Assembly (NCBI GenBank): GCA_002410505.1
Contig: DHSO01000041.1
Location: 1-24,419 of the forward strand
Reading direction: 5' to 3'
DNA length: 24,419 nt
Source of the DNA: Cloacimonetes bacterium UBA5284
GTDB taxonomy: Bacteria; Cloacimonadota; Cloacimonadia; Cloacimonadales; Cloacimonadaceae
Below, piece by piece: positions 8,147 to 14,661 of this stretch. A program made the translations under genes and the position numbers. How positions within the stretch are numbered: position 1 is the stretch's first letter; each line of letters begins with the position of its first letter. The notes beneath the pieces were generated by a model. The model did not search any database and had not been told where the DNA came from. It saw only the letters and a list, made by a program, of their open reading frames with translations.

Positions 8147-8803
8147 GTGAAATACGCTCTTATCATTATAGTCTTCATCGTCATCATACTGGGCCTTGTC
8201 ACTTGCCCCCAAAAAAACGAAATAAGCCCCGATCATTACCGGGTAGTGCGAGTAGTGGATGGCGATACTTTCATAGTGTCTATCGACGGTGAGGATGTAC
8301 GCGTACGCTTGATCGGAGTGGATACACCCGAATCCGTGCATCCCAATAAAGAAGTGGAGCATTTTGCCCTCGAAGCCAGTGACTATCTGAAACACCTGCT
8401 CACAAACGAAAGTGTATTTTTCGGCTACGATCAAAGCAACGCAGCTGCAAACCATAAAGACCGCTATGGCAGGCTGCTGGCCTATGCCTACCGCGCCGGG
8501 GATTCTCTCTTTGTGAACGCAGAGATAATCAAGCAGGGCTATGGTTTTGCCTACACCTCATATCCATTTGAATATCTGGAAAGCTTTCTGGAACTGGAGC
8601 GCGATGCCCGTTCCGGCAAACTCGGTCTGTGGAGAGACGCGGAAGATTCCGGGGCAGTATCCGACAGTCTGGTATGGTTCAATCCCGGGAGTAACAAATA
8701 TCACCGCCAAAGCTGCCGCTACGCGAAGTATGGCGCAGTGGCAATTCCCCTTTCTGAAGCGCTGTCAAAAGGATACGAAGCCTGTAAGGTATGCGATCCC
8801 TAA
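8147..8803 (+). CDS. thermonuclease-family (SNase) protein with C-terminal Cys/His motif
   Basis: Staphylococcal-nuclease-fold protein of 218 residues, exported or membrane-anchored by a hydrophobic N-terminus (about 4-19). C20 follows it, but the preceding LVT is a poor lipobox. The nuclease core has VVDGDTF (36-42), VRVRLIGVDTPES (51-63) and DRYGRLLAY (105-113). The three catalytic positions are filled: R54, E62 and R109, corresponding to Arg35, Glu43 and Arg87 of SNase. A C-terminal module (Y175-H176-x3-C180, then C213-x2-C216) resembles a small metal-binding knuckle seen in other SNase homologues. The start is GTG with AAGGA 5 bases upstream. The stop overlaps the stop of the convergent thiamine pyrophosphokinase gene by 4 bases. 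Confidence 0.85.
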   Translation: MKYALIIIVFIVIILGLVTCPQKNEISPDHYRVVRVVDGDTFIVSIDGEDVRVRLIGVDTPESVHPNKEVEHFALEASDYLKHLLTNESVFFGYDQSNAAANHKDRYGRLLAYAYRAGDSLFVNAEIIKQGYGFAYTSYPFEYLESFLELERDARSGKLGLWRDAEDSGAVSDSLVWFNPGSNKYHRQSCRYAKYGAVAIPLSEALSKGYEACKVCDP

Positions 8804-9438
8804 AGCGGCGTGTAGATAGCCAGAACCTCGCCCTCAGCCACTTTCAAACTCATCTCATCCCTTTCAAAGACATTACTGATGCCTCTGCTCTGCTGCTGCT
8901 GAATCACGAGCTCTTGCAGCGGATATTCCAAGCCTATGGAACCTACAAAGCGCACGGTAGGACTGTATGCCACCAGCGACAGCAAATCCCCCTTTTTGCC
9001 TTCCAGGCTCAAGGATTCCCGGATAAAAAAGATACGCTGCTTTTCGCTTTCAATTGTCGCATCGATGCCCTTACGATATAGATCCAGCAAATTCTGAACA
9101 ATGGCAAGACAATGGTCAAAGCGCCCCTGCATATCATTGCAAATCACGATGCGCCCATAGCCTTTCTCTGTGCACCAATCAAGCGCCAATTCTGTATCCG
9201 TGGCATTTTTGCGGGAGGCATGACGTTGCAGAGGAACATCCCGATACTTATGCAGTAAAGCCGGATCGAGAGAATCCATGTCACCTATTATTACTGTGGG
9301 TGAAAGCCTGTGTTCATACACGCTTTGTAGCCCCGCGTCCACGGCTATGATATCGCCATCAATGTTGTCATAACCGGAAAGAATCAGCTGTGGGGCATGA
9401 TTGGTGATCAACCACGCGCTTTTGTCAGCGCAGAGCAT
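8800..9438 (-). CDS. thiamine pyrophosphokinase
   Basis: Transfers pyrophosphate from ATP to thiamine, giving thiamine diphosphate directly in the cytoplasm. The 212-residue protein has the family motifs: AVDAGL (32-37), GDMDS (52-56), NATDTELAL (78-86), GRFDHCLA (105-112) and a C-terminal beta-rich thiamine-binding region ending in LKVAEGEVLAIY. The ATG at 9438 overlaps the M23 peptidase stop by 14 bases, so it is the last gene of the operon that also encodes the ECF transporter. This raises the possibility that the transporter imports thiamine or a precursor. Gram-positive species often call this gene thiN; I leave the symbol empty. Confidence 0.9.
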   Translation of the reverse strand: MLCADKSAWLITNHAPQLILSGYDNIDGDIIAVDAGLQSVYEHRLSPTVIIGDMDSLDPALLHKYRDVPLQRHASRKNATDTELALDWCTEKGYGRIVICNDMQGRFDHCLAIVQNLLDLYRKGIDATIESEKQRIFFIRESLSLEGKKGDLLSLVAYSPTVRFVGSIGLEYPLQELVIQQQQSRGISNVFERDEMSLKVAEGEVLAIYTPL

Positions 9439-10306
9439 ATCGATCCACGCGATTGAGAAAATTGGCAGGATTCAGCTTGCGCTCGTTGAAATGTACCTCA
9501 TAATGCAAATGAGGCCCCGTGGATAGTCCGCTATTGCCCATCAGAGCTATGATCTGCCCTTTTGTAACCACGTCTCCGGCTTTCACTCGAGAGCTATAGA
9601 GATGAGCATACATGCTGCGATAGCCATTGCCATGGTCCACCAGGATTCGTTTGCCATAACCGCTTTCATATTCAGCACTTATCACCACTCCCGCAGCGGT
9701 GGCATAGATGGGCGTGCCAATCTCGTTGGCGATGTCCAGCCCATAATGAAATTCCAGATTGTTGGTAATGGGATGGATGCGAGTGCCCCAGGCGTCTGAT
9801 ATGCGGCCAAAGGTGGGATAGATCGAAGGGATGTCTCCGCTGAGGACTTCTTCCGGCTCTGTCCGGATCAGGTTTTCGGGCATACTGGGCTCCAAAACCT
9901 GCAGAATTCCCACCAGTTTCCTTTCGGTATTTTCCATCTTAATTTTCAGCTTAGGATCTCGCGAATGCTCCATTTCCATGCTTGCTCCCCCGCGATATAG
10001 CGCAGGATTGCTCTTGCCTTCGCTCTTCAAACCCAAGGAATCCAGCATGCTGTGAATGGAATCCACGGTAGCGTCGTAAAGCTCTATCTTGGCGCGCAAA
10101 AGGCTGTTCTCTTCTTCCAAAAGAGCCAGCTTGCGGCTTGCCGACTTCACGCTGATCAAATAACCAAAACCCACACAAAGCAGCATCAAAAGCACTAGTA
10201 TCGCGATCTTAGCATAGAGGGGCCCTTTATCCGGGCGCAATTCTCCCAGACCCTCGGGACTCAATCCATTACTGTCGTTTATCTTCGTATTATTCTGTTC
10301 TATCAT
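9425..10306 (-). CDS. M23 (LytM) family peptidoglycan peptidase, membrane-anchored
   Basis: Zinc metallopeptidase predicted to cut peptide cross-links of peptidoglycan in the periplasm. The 293-residue protein has a cytoplasmic N-terminus, a membrane helix (about 31-52), a coiled coil (about 57-90, with LEEENSLLRAKIEL) and a C-terminal LytM domain. Metal and catalytic residues are all present: H187 and D191 (HYGLD), H235 (YAH) and H266/H268 (HLH), so it should be active rather than a degenerate activator. The ATG at 10306 is chosen because it overlaps the EcfT stop as ATGA; the frame is open to 10384, but that would overlap ecfT by about 80 bases. No division partner is nearby. Confidence 0.88.
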   Translation of the reverse strand: MIEQNNTKINDSNGLSPEGLGELRPDKGPLYAKIAILVLLMLLCVGFGYLISVKSASRKLALLEEENSLLRAKIELYDATVDSIHSMLDSLGLKSEGKSNPALYRGGASMEMEHSRDPKLKIKMENTERKLVGILQVLEPSMPENLIRTEPEEVLSGDIPSIYPTFGRISDAWGTRIHPITNNLEFHYGLDIANEIGTPIYATAAGVVISAEYESGYGKRILVDHGNGYRSMYAHLYSSRVKAGDVVTKGQIIALMGNSGLSTGPHLHYEVHFNERKLNPANFLNRVDRYALR

Positions 10307-11067
10307 AACATCGCCACTAAGATGCAATTTGCATTCCAAGATCTTGTGAAACAGTAGATAAGCACCAGGATTCCCAATATCCACAAAAGGATGCCCAAGT
10401 CATACAGCCCAAAGCTATAGCGGTCCAAACTGCTGCGCTTGCCCTTGCTGCGAAAACCTCTGATCTCCAGTGCGATAGCCTGCCTGCCACTCATCAGGAT
10501 AAGCTCCGCGAGAGCAGCTAAGGCCAATAATTTGTATAGCTTTAACTTGTCCTTCATACTCAGCTTGCGAATGATAATCCCCCGATCCTTCAATTCCCGC
10601 ATCTGGTCTTTGAACATAGCACTATAATGCGGGATCAACTGCGCCATATAGGAGATCATGAATGATATCTCTTCCGGTAGTCTCAGGGTGGCAAAAGCGG
10701 CTCTGTATCGATTAAAATCCATACCGCTGAGGCTGAGCGCGCAAAGGTAGATGATCATGATACGCAGTGCGAGGAAAGCACTGCTTGTCAGCGCGTCACG
10801 GTATATCTTTATAATGCCCAGATCCAGCACTACGCCCCCGCCCCGGCGAAAGAGTAGCTGGATGATCACCAAACTCAACACCAGCCAGATCAGCTTTTTG
10901 AGACTCTGAAGACGGGTCCAAAGCACTTTTGGCCCACGCCTGAACTCGCAAAGCCAAGCCAGGATAAATACAATCAAGAGAAAGCCCGGGCTCTGTGACG
11001 CGATGGCCAGACTGCTGTAAAACAGGCATAAGACAAAAAAACTGAGGGGATGTAAGAGCCGCTTCAC
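10303..11067 (-). CDS. ecfT: ECF transporter transmembrane subunit EcfT
   Basis: Membrane coupling subunit of an energy-coupling-factor importer; it links the ATPase pair to the substrate-binding S component. The 254-residue protein has five or so hydrophobic segments and the EcfT coupling region in its second half. There, an SYMAQLIPHY block is followed by ALEIRGFRSKG, which corresponds to the second Ala-Arg-Gly type motif that docks into the ATPases. It overlaps the second ATPase gene by 4 bases upstream and the M23 gene as ATGA downstream. CbiQ of cobalt transporters is the same family, but the S component here is not CbiM-like. Confidence 0.85.
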   Translation of the reverse strand: MKRLLHPLSFFVLCLFYSSLAIASQSPGFLLIVFILAWLCEFRRGPKVLWTRLQSLKKLIWLVLSLVIIQLLFRRGGGVVLDLGIIKIYRDALTSSAFLALRIMIIYLCALSLSGMDFNRYRAAFATLRLPEEISFMISYMAQLIPHYSAMFKDQMRELKDRGIIIRKLSMKDKLKLYKLLALAALAELILMSGRQAIALEIRGFRSKGKRSSLDRYSFGLYDLGILLWILGILVLIYCFTRSWNANCILVAML

Positions 11068-11642
11068 AAGAGTTTACCATCCTGCAGCTTGAGACTTATA
11101 TCCGGTATAAAGAGCCCCGGTATATGACTCACGATCAGCATCCCTTTACGAGATGCCAGAGCTTTCCCCAAAAGTTCCCTGCGTCTACTGTCAAGCGCCG
11201 TAAATGGTTCGTCCAAAACCAGATAGTGATGTTCCAAACACAGGGCTATGCTTAACAGATAGCTTTGTCTTGCGCCCTTGGAAAGCTCCCGCAGGGCTAA
11301 AGTCCAGATATCGTCTGCAAAGCCTTCCATCAACGCCTGAGTTTTCACCGCATTACCGTCCAGGCCCGCCATCTCCCAGATGCTGAGATCCTGCTCCAAA
11401 GTAAGTCCCAAGATCCTGTTGTCCCCATCCTGAGGCAGGTAAAAAAGAGGAGTCCCTGCGCTATCGATTCTTCCCGCGTCCGGAGTCAATCTGCCGCATA
11501 AAAGCTTCAAAAGCGTACTCTTACCGCTGCCGTTTTCTCCACAAAGCAAGACATTGCTCTCTGCCTTGAAATGATGCGAGAGTTCGATAAACAGCGCTTC
11601 CCTCCCCGGATAGGCAAAGCAAAGCTTTTGGATCTCAAACAT
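11064..11642 (-). CDS. ECF transporter ATPase, second subunit (EcfA-like)
   Basis: ABC ATPase of 192 residues, short for an EcfA subunit (usually about 270-290) because it ends soon after the switch region. Walker A GENGSGKS is at 35-42, Gln 71 is in the Q-loop, Walker B LVLDEP at 141-146 and the switch His at 173. The signature motif is LSKGARQ (120-126) rather than LSGGxxQ. ATG at 11642 is chosen, giving an 8-base overlap with the upstream ATPase; a TTG at 11654 would add four residues. It is expected to pair with the ATPase encoded just upstream and with EcfT just downstream. Confidence 0.85.
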   Translation of the reverse strand: MFEIQKLCFAYPGREALFIELSHHFKAESNVLLCGENGSGKSTLLKLLCGRLTPDAGRIDSAGTPLFYLPQDGDNRILGLTLEQDLSIWEMAGLDGNAVKTQALMEGFADDIWTLALRELSKGARQSYLLSIALCLEHHYLVLDEPFTALDSRRRELLGKALASRKGMLIVSHIPGLFIPDISLKLQDGKLL

Positions 11643-12300
11643 TGGAAAATCCAAGATCTATCTTTATGTCTGCCAAGGCTATAATGACGGGGTTATGACT
11701 TGCCAGCACGATGCCCCGGCCTTGTTCGCGCATTTCAATCAACCAGTCTGTAACCAGTTCCAGCGAGCTTTCCGATAGTCCGGTCTCGGGTTCATCCATC
11801 ATCAAGATGGGATTTTGCATACTGAAACAAATGGCGCACAAGAGCAAACGCTGTTCACCTCCACTTAGTTTCAAAGGTGCTGCTTGAAGCATCTTGCCCA
11901 GGCCAAAGCGTGCCGCTGCCGTGTGGATCCGCTCTCTAATCTCAGCGGGTGGCAGCCCCATGTTTTCCAAGGCGAAAGCCAGTTCCAGTTCCAAGCTTGG
12001 CATCAGCATCTGATCCTTCGTATCCGCAGGGGCAATGCTTAGGAAGCGGTAGATTTCACAAAGCGGAATCTCTTCCAGAGGCGTATTTCCCCAATGGATG
12101 CTGCCGGACACTCTTGCCGGGATCGCTTTGGGAATGATGCCGCAGAGGCAATTGATCAGGCTGCTTTTCCCGCTGGAATTGCCTCCGGTGATCACCATGA
12201 TCTCCCCGGCCTTCAATTCCGCCGTCAAACCTTTAAACAAAGGAGCCGGAGCGTCTGTAAACTGAAGCTCCAGATCGCTAATCTTCAGCTTAGGGAACAA
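11635..12300 (-). CDS. ECF transporter ATPase, first subunit (EcfA-like)
   Basis: ABC ATPase of about 221 residues. Numbering from the TTG at 12300, Walker A GGNSSGKSS is at 39-47, the signature LSGGEQ at 145-150, Walker B LMMDEP at 166-171 and His 202 in ASHN. The segment around 88-97 (SIAPADTKDQ) aligns with FQNPDDQ of EcfA proteins and seems to lack the Q-loop glutamine. The start is uncertain. The frame stays open to ATG 12348 and GTG 12351, which would overlap the upstream gene by about 60 bases; TTG 12300 gives a normal EcfA N-terminus but no clear SD. It lies with the S component, EcfT and a second ATPase. Confidence 0.82.
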   Translation of the reverse strand: MFPKLKISDLELQFTDAPAPLFKGLTAELKAGEIMVITGGNSSGKSSLINCLCGIIPKAIPARVSGSIHWGNTPLEEIPLCEIYRFLSIAPADTKDQMLMPSLELELAFALENMGLPPAEIRERIHTAAARFGLGKMLQAAPLKLSGGEQRLLLCAICFSMQNPILMMDEPETGLSESSLELVTDWLIEMREQGRGIVLASHNPVIIALADIKIDLGFSNV

Positions 12301-13216
12301 GTTCGAAATACTGCAGGTTTTCCAGGAGCATGGGTTCCGCCAAGACATCACCCAATTCCATCACTTCCGTTTCCCGCGGATAGTGCATATTCAGCTTCAA
12401 ATTTGGGCTCAATTTCCATTGCAAAGCCTTTGCTACGGGAATAAGCACCGAAGCATTGTCTGTGTCGATAAGCGCTTGATAATCCACCTGTAGATAGCTG
12501 ATATCCTTCATCCACATCCCACCGGGGATTTGCGGACTTTTCAGGTTCAGGGCGCCTTCTTCGGTCCGTTCCAGCACCGCCCCCGCCAGTTGACCGGGAT
12601 AGCTGAGGGTTTGGATCAAGCCATCCCGGCTATATATCACCACATCCTTGATGGGCAGGTCGCTTAGCTCTGCCACAAAATCATCGAAGCGATAGCCGTT
12701 CATACGCACAAAGGGTTTGGGGTTTTCCATCAGTTTTTGTGTGGCAAAGAAATCTGCCAGAGGCAAAAACTTTACCGGAATGGCAATCTCTTTGTAATGC
12801 TCCAGAGATACACGTTCCACATCCCGCACCCAGTGCATGCTGCGCAGGTGGGGAAAGATCACCCTAAGCTGTTCTTTGGGAAAGATTTCGCCCTCGCCTG
12901 TGTGGGCCAGATAGCAAGTAAGAGTATCCCATTCTGCCCGATTGAATTTCACTTCGTAGCGATCGCCGGACATAAATTTTATCACGGCAAAGTCTCCCAG
13001 TTTCTGCTCTTTCAGCCATGTGTCGAAGCGGATTCCCTGCCAGGTGTTGATAACGGTTTCGCCGTCCAATTCCTTGCTGGTTTGGAATTCTTTTGGCTGG
13101 ATCTTAAAAAAATGATCGTAGGGGTATTCGTGGCTCACGCCTTGAGAATCTGTGATGATCAGCGCGGCAAGTGGGCTGATCAGTGCTATTATCATGGTTA
13201 AAATACAGTATTTCAT
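12290..13216 (-). CDS. exported protein with two sulfite-oxidase-like (Moco-binding fold) domains
   Basis: A 308-residue protein with an N-terminal signal sequence (about 1-20), so probably periplasmic. Residues about 43-140 look like the oxidoreductase molybdopterin-binding fold: WQGIRFDTWL (59-68), a CYLAHTGEGE stretch (101-110) where relatives have LLAYxxNGE, and LRVIFPHLRSMHWVRDVERV (117-136) where they have LRxVxP...WVKxLxxI. A second, weaker copy follows: GYRFDDFV (174-181), VVIYSRDGL (192-200), PGGMWMKDISYLQVD (231-245). No cysteine sits where the molybdenum ligand would be expected, so it is probably a binding or structural domain, not an enzyme. Its gene overlaps that of the ECF S component by 4 bases and touches the ATPase gene, implying a role with the transporter. 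Confidence 0.65.
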   Translation of the reverse strand: MKYCILTMIIALISPLAALIITDSQGVSHEYPYDHFFKIQPKEFQTSKELDGETVINTWQGIRFDTWLKEQKLGDFAVIKFMSGDRYEVKFNRAEWDTLTCYLAHTGEGEIFPKEQLRVIFPHLRSMHWVRDVERVSLEHYKEIAIPVKFLPLADFFATQKLMENPKPFVRMNGYRFDDFVAELSDLPIKDVVIYSRDGLIQTLSYPGQLAGAVLERTEEGALNLKSPQIPGGMWMKDISYLQVDYQALIDTDNASVLIPVAKALQWKLSPNLKLNMHYPRETEVMELGDVLAEPMLLENLQYFELVP

Positions 13217-13746
13217 TGAATTATCCTTGTCTCCTTTAAACTTTTATGGATTCCATAGCTGATCACACCGCCCACAGTACCCGAAACCAGTGCCATAGCC
13301 AGAACAATCAGCATAATCAGAGGGGGATGACGGAACATCACATATACAGAGATCAGGGCTCCTGCCCCGTTGGCATATGCACACATAAAGATCTGTGATA
13401 CTATATGGTTACGCTTCGCGAAGATCAGATACACCAAATCCGCTACCAGACCCGGGATGGTATAGGACACCAGCGACAATGCTCCGTGATTGCCGGCGAT
13501 GCCAAAGATCAGAATCCCAAAAGCCTGGATAATGCCGAAGATAATTCCTGTAAATGGTTTTTGCACTATTACGATCGCCAGCACCAGCCACATCATATAA
13601 AAGCCCCCGGCAAACGAGCCCCCCGGTATGCCCATGGGACGCGAAATCAATTTGAAAAAGGGACCCACCAAAGGTTTGATTGCGATGCCCAGAGCAGCCA
13701 AAGCCGCGATCAGGATCAGATCTTTTACGGAAAAGCCTTTCAGCAT
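13213..13746 (-). CDS. ECF transporter S component, YkoE-like
   Basis: Substrate-capture subunit of an ECF importer. The 177-residue protein is almost entirely hydrophobic with five to six membrane segments. It begins with the typical VKDLILIAALAALGIAIKP helix and has GGFYMMWLVLA and QKPFTGIIFGIIQA segments. These resemble YkoE proteins, which are linked to hydroxymethylpyrimidine/thiamine uptake. Similarity is moderate, and another small-molecule or metal substrate cannot be excluded. The gene begins one base after the dCMP deaminase stop and overlaps the exported-protein gene by 4 bases. Thiamine pyrophosphokinase at the end of the operon supports, but does not prove, a thiamine-related substrate. 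Confidence 0.72.
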   Translation of the reverse strand: MLKGFSVKDLILIAALAALGIAIKPLVGPFFKLISRPMGIPGGSFAGGFYMMWLVLAIVIVQKPFTGIIFGIIQAFGILIFGIAGNHGALSLVSYTIPGLVADLVYLIFAKRNHIVSQIFMCAYANGAGALISVYVMFRHPPLIMLIVLAMALVSGTVGGVISYGIHKSLKETRIIQ

Positions 13747-13747
13747 A

Positions 13748-14224
13748 TCAGGTCAACCGGGTCATATGACCGCTATCCATATCCAGCAGGATCATCTCGA
13801 TGCCAGATTCTTTAAAGAGATTGGTAGCCAAATCATCGGGATATGCGTTGGCTATATATACCGTTTTGATCTCGGCATTTATAATCATCTTGGCACAGAT
13901 GCTGCAGGGTTGATGTGTGCAATACAAAACCGCCCCGCGCGTGCTGCTGCCATTGATTGCCGCTTGGATGATGGCATTCTGCTCGGCATGAACACCACGA
14001 CAGAGCTCGTGCTTTTCACCGGATGGCACATTCAATTGCTCTCTGAGGCATCCGGTTTCCGCGCAATGAGGACTACCCTTCGGACTCCCGTTGTAACCGG
14101 TGGAAATCAGCTGATTATCCCTCACCAAAGCGGCTCCAACTGCTCTGCGCAGACAGGTGCTGCGGCTTGCTGCCAAAAATGCCATCTTCATGAAGTAATG
14201 CTGCCAGGATGGACGCTCATTCAT
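13748..14224 (-). CDS. dCMP deaminase (ComEB-like cytidine/deoxycytidylate deaminase)
   Basis: Zinc-dependent deaminase predicted to convert dCMP to dUMP for thymidylate synthesis. The catalytic signature is complete in 158 residues: H79-A-E81 (HAEQNAI) and C107-x2-C110 (PCSIC). An additional His/Cys set (C24, H53 and C54, C59, H72) lies in the N-terminal half, where ComEB-type dCMP deaminases have a second zinc site. GYNGSPKGSPHC (43-54) is a typical dCMP deaminase block. ATG at 14224 is chosen because AGGTGA lies 5 bases upstream; a GTG at 14233 lacks an SD. It is the first gene of the operon containing the ECF transporter, separated from it by one base. Confidence 0.9.
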   Translation of the reverse strand: MNERPSWQHYFMKMAFLAASRSTCLRRAVGAALVRDNQLISTGYNGSPKGSPHCAETGCLREQLNVPSGEKHELCRGVHAEQNAIIQAAINGSSTRGAVLYCTHQPCSICAKMIINAEIKTVYIANAYPDDLATNLFKESGIEMILLDMDSGHMTRLT

Positions 14225-14254
14225 CTTTATCACCTATTTAATACTATTTAAACC

Positions 14255-14282
14255 AAAATGCCCTCAAACAAGATTCTGTCAA
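14255..14282 (-). promoter_or_regulatory. candidate promoter of the dCMP deaminase-ECF transporter operon
   Basis: On the minus strand a perfect -35 box TTGACA (14282-14277) is followed after 16 bases by a weak CATTTT (14260-14255). Its first 11 bases, TTGACAGAATC, are identical to those of the xseB promoter. A better -10-like TAGTAT occurs about 15 bases further on but is too far from this -35. The poor -10 suggests either a weak or activator-dependent promoter. Confidence 0.35.
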
Positions 14283-14494
14283 GAGCGATCTTCCGGAAAA
14301 TCTCTTCAGGCAAACAAATCTGATCCTTACCCGGTTTTCGCCGCATACAGCCTGCCCCTCACTTATGCCGGGCGATGCATCCGGCAGGGATCATGCAAAC
14401 CCAAAATAGTAGGGCAAAATGGCTTATCCTGCGCTTCCATACGTGCACAGCAGGGAGTTATGGTGCTTGAAGCCTGACAAACTGTATCACCGGC

Positions 14495-14513
14495 ATTCAG
14501 CTGAATATTCAGC
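14495..14513. promoter_or_regulatory. overlapping palindromes, operator-like
   Basis: ATTCAGCTGAATATTCAGC contains two perfect overlapping palindromes: ATTCAGCTGAAT (12 bases, 14495-14506) and GCTGAATATTCAGC (14 bases, 14500-14513). It therefore reads as three alternating 7-base half-sites. It ends about 31 bases before the aroA -35 box. This arrangement is typical of a site for a dimeric DNA-binding protein, but the regulator is unknown. Confidence 0.4.
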
Positions 14514-14544
14514 CCCGCATCCCTTGGCTATGCTTACAAGATAC

Positions 14545-14573
14545 TTGACAGCTACAGGCTGGTCCGGGATAAT
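14545..14573 (+). promoter_or_regulatory. sigma70-type promoter of aroA
   Basis: The -35 box TTGACA is at 14545-14550 and the -10 box GATAAT at 14568-14573, with an optimal 17-base spacer. This is five of six matches at -10 and six of six at -35. Transcription would begin near 14580, giving an approximately 80-base leader. The leader carries two stems, AAACCTT/AAGGTTT (14577-14597) and a CGGCTT...AAGCCG hairpin (14603-14624). Confidence 0.7.
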
Positions 14574-14661
14574 GCAAACCTTTCCTTGAGAAGGTTTTGA
14601 AGCGGCTTTCTTCCGAAGAAGCCGGAACCGAAGAATAAAAAATATCAAACTGGAGATGGCG

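Larger units (their letters stand above)
14225..14661. other. divergent intergenic region between the dCMP deaminase operon and aroA
   Basis: This 437-base stretch has no convincing gene. It contains divergent promoter elements (listed separately), an overlapping pair of palindromes at 14495-14513 and two near-identical 15-mers at 14387-14401 and 14566-14580. It also has a small stem (TGCCGG/CCGGCA, 14366-14386) and two stems in the aroA leader. The longest plausible small ORF, ATG at 14375 to about 14470 (31 codons), lacks a ribosome binding site. Confidence 0.6.

Noticed and set aside
14366..14386. REP-like hairpin TGCCGG...CCGGCA.
   Set aside because: Only one copy and a 6-bp stem; similarity to enterobacterial REP elements is superficial and there is no T-run for a terminator.
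14375..14470. 31-codon open frame in the intergenic region.
   Set aside because: No ribosome binding site before the ATG, composition not gene-like, and the DNA there carries structural and repeat signals instead.
14225..14661. Possible TPP riboswitch before the ECF/thiamine pyrophosphokinase operon or aroA (CTGGTCCGGGATAATGC resembles part of the TPP core).
   Set aside because: No CTGAGA element and no second paired CCGG/CCAG segment after ATAATGC. The match overlaps the aroA -10 box and lies on the strand opposite the thiamine gene.
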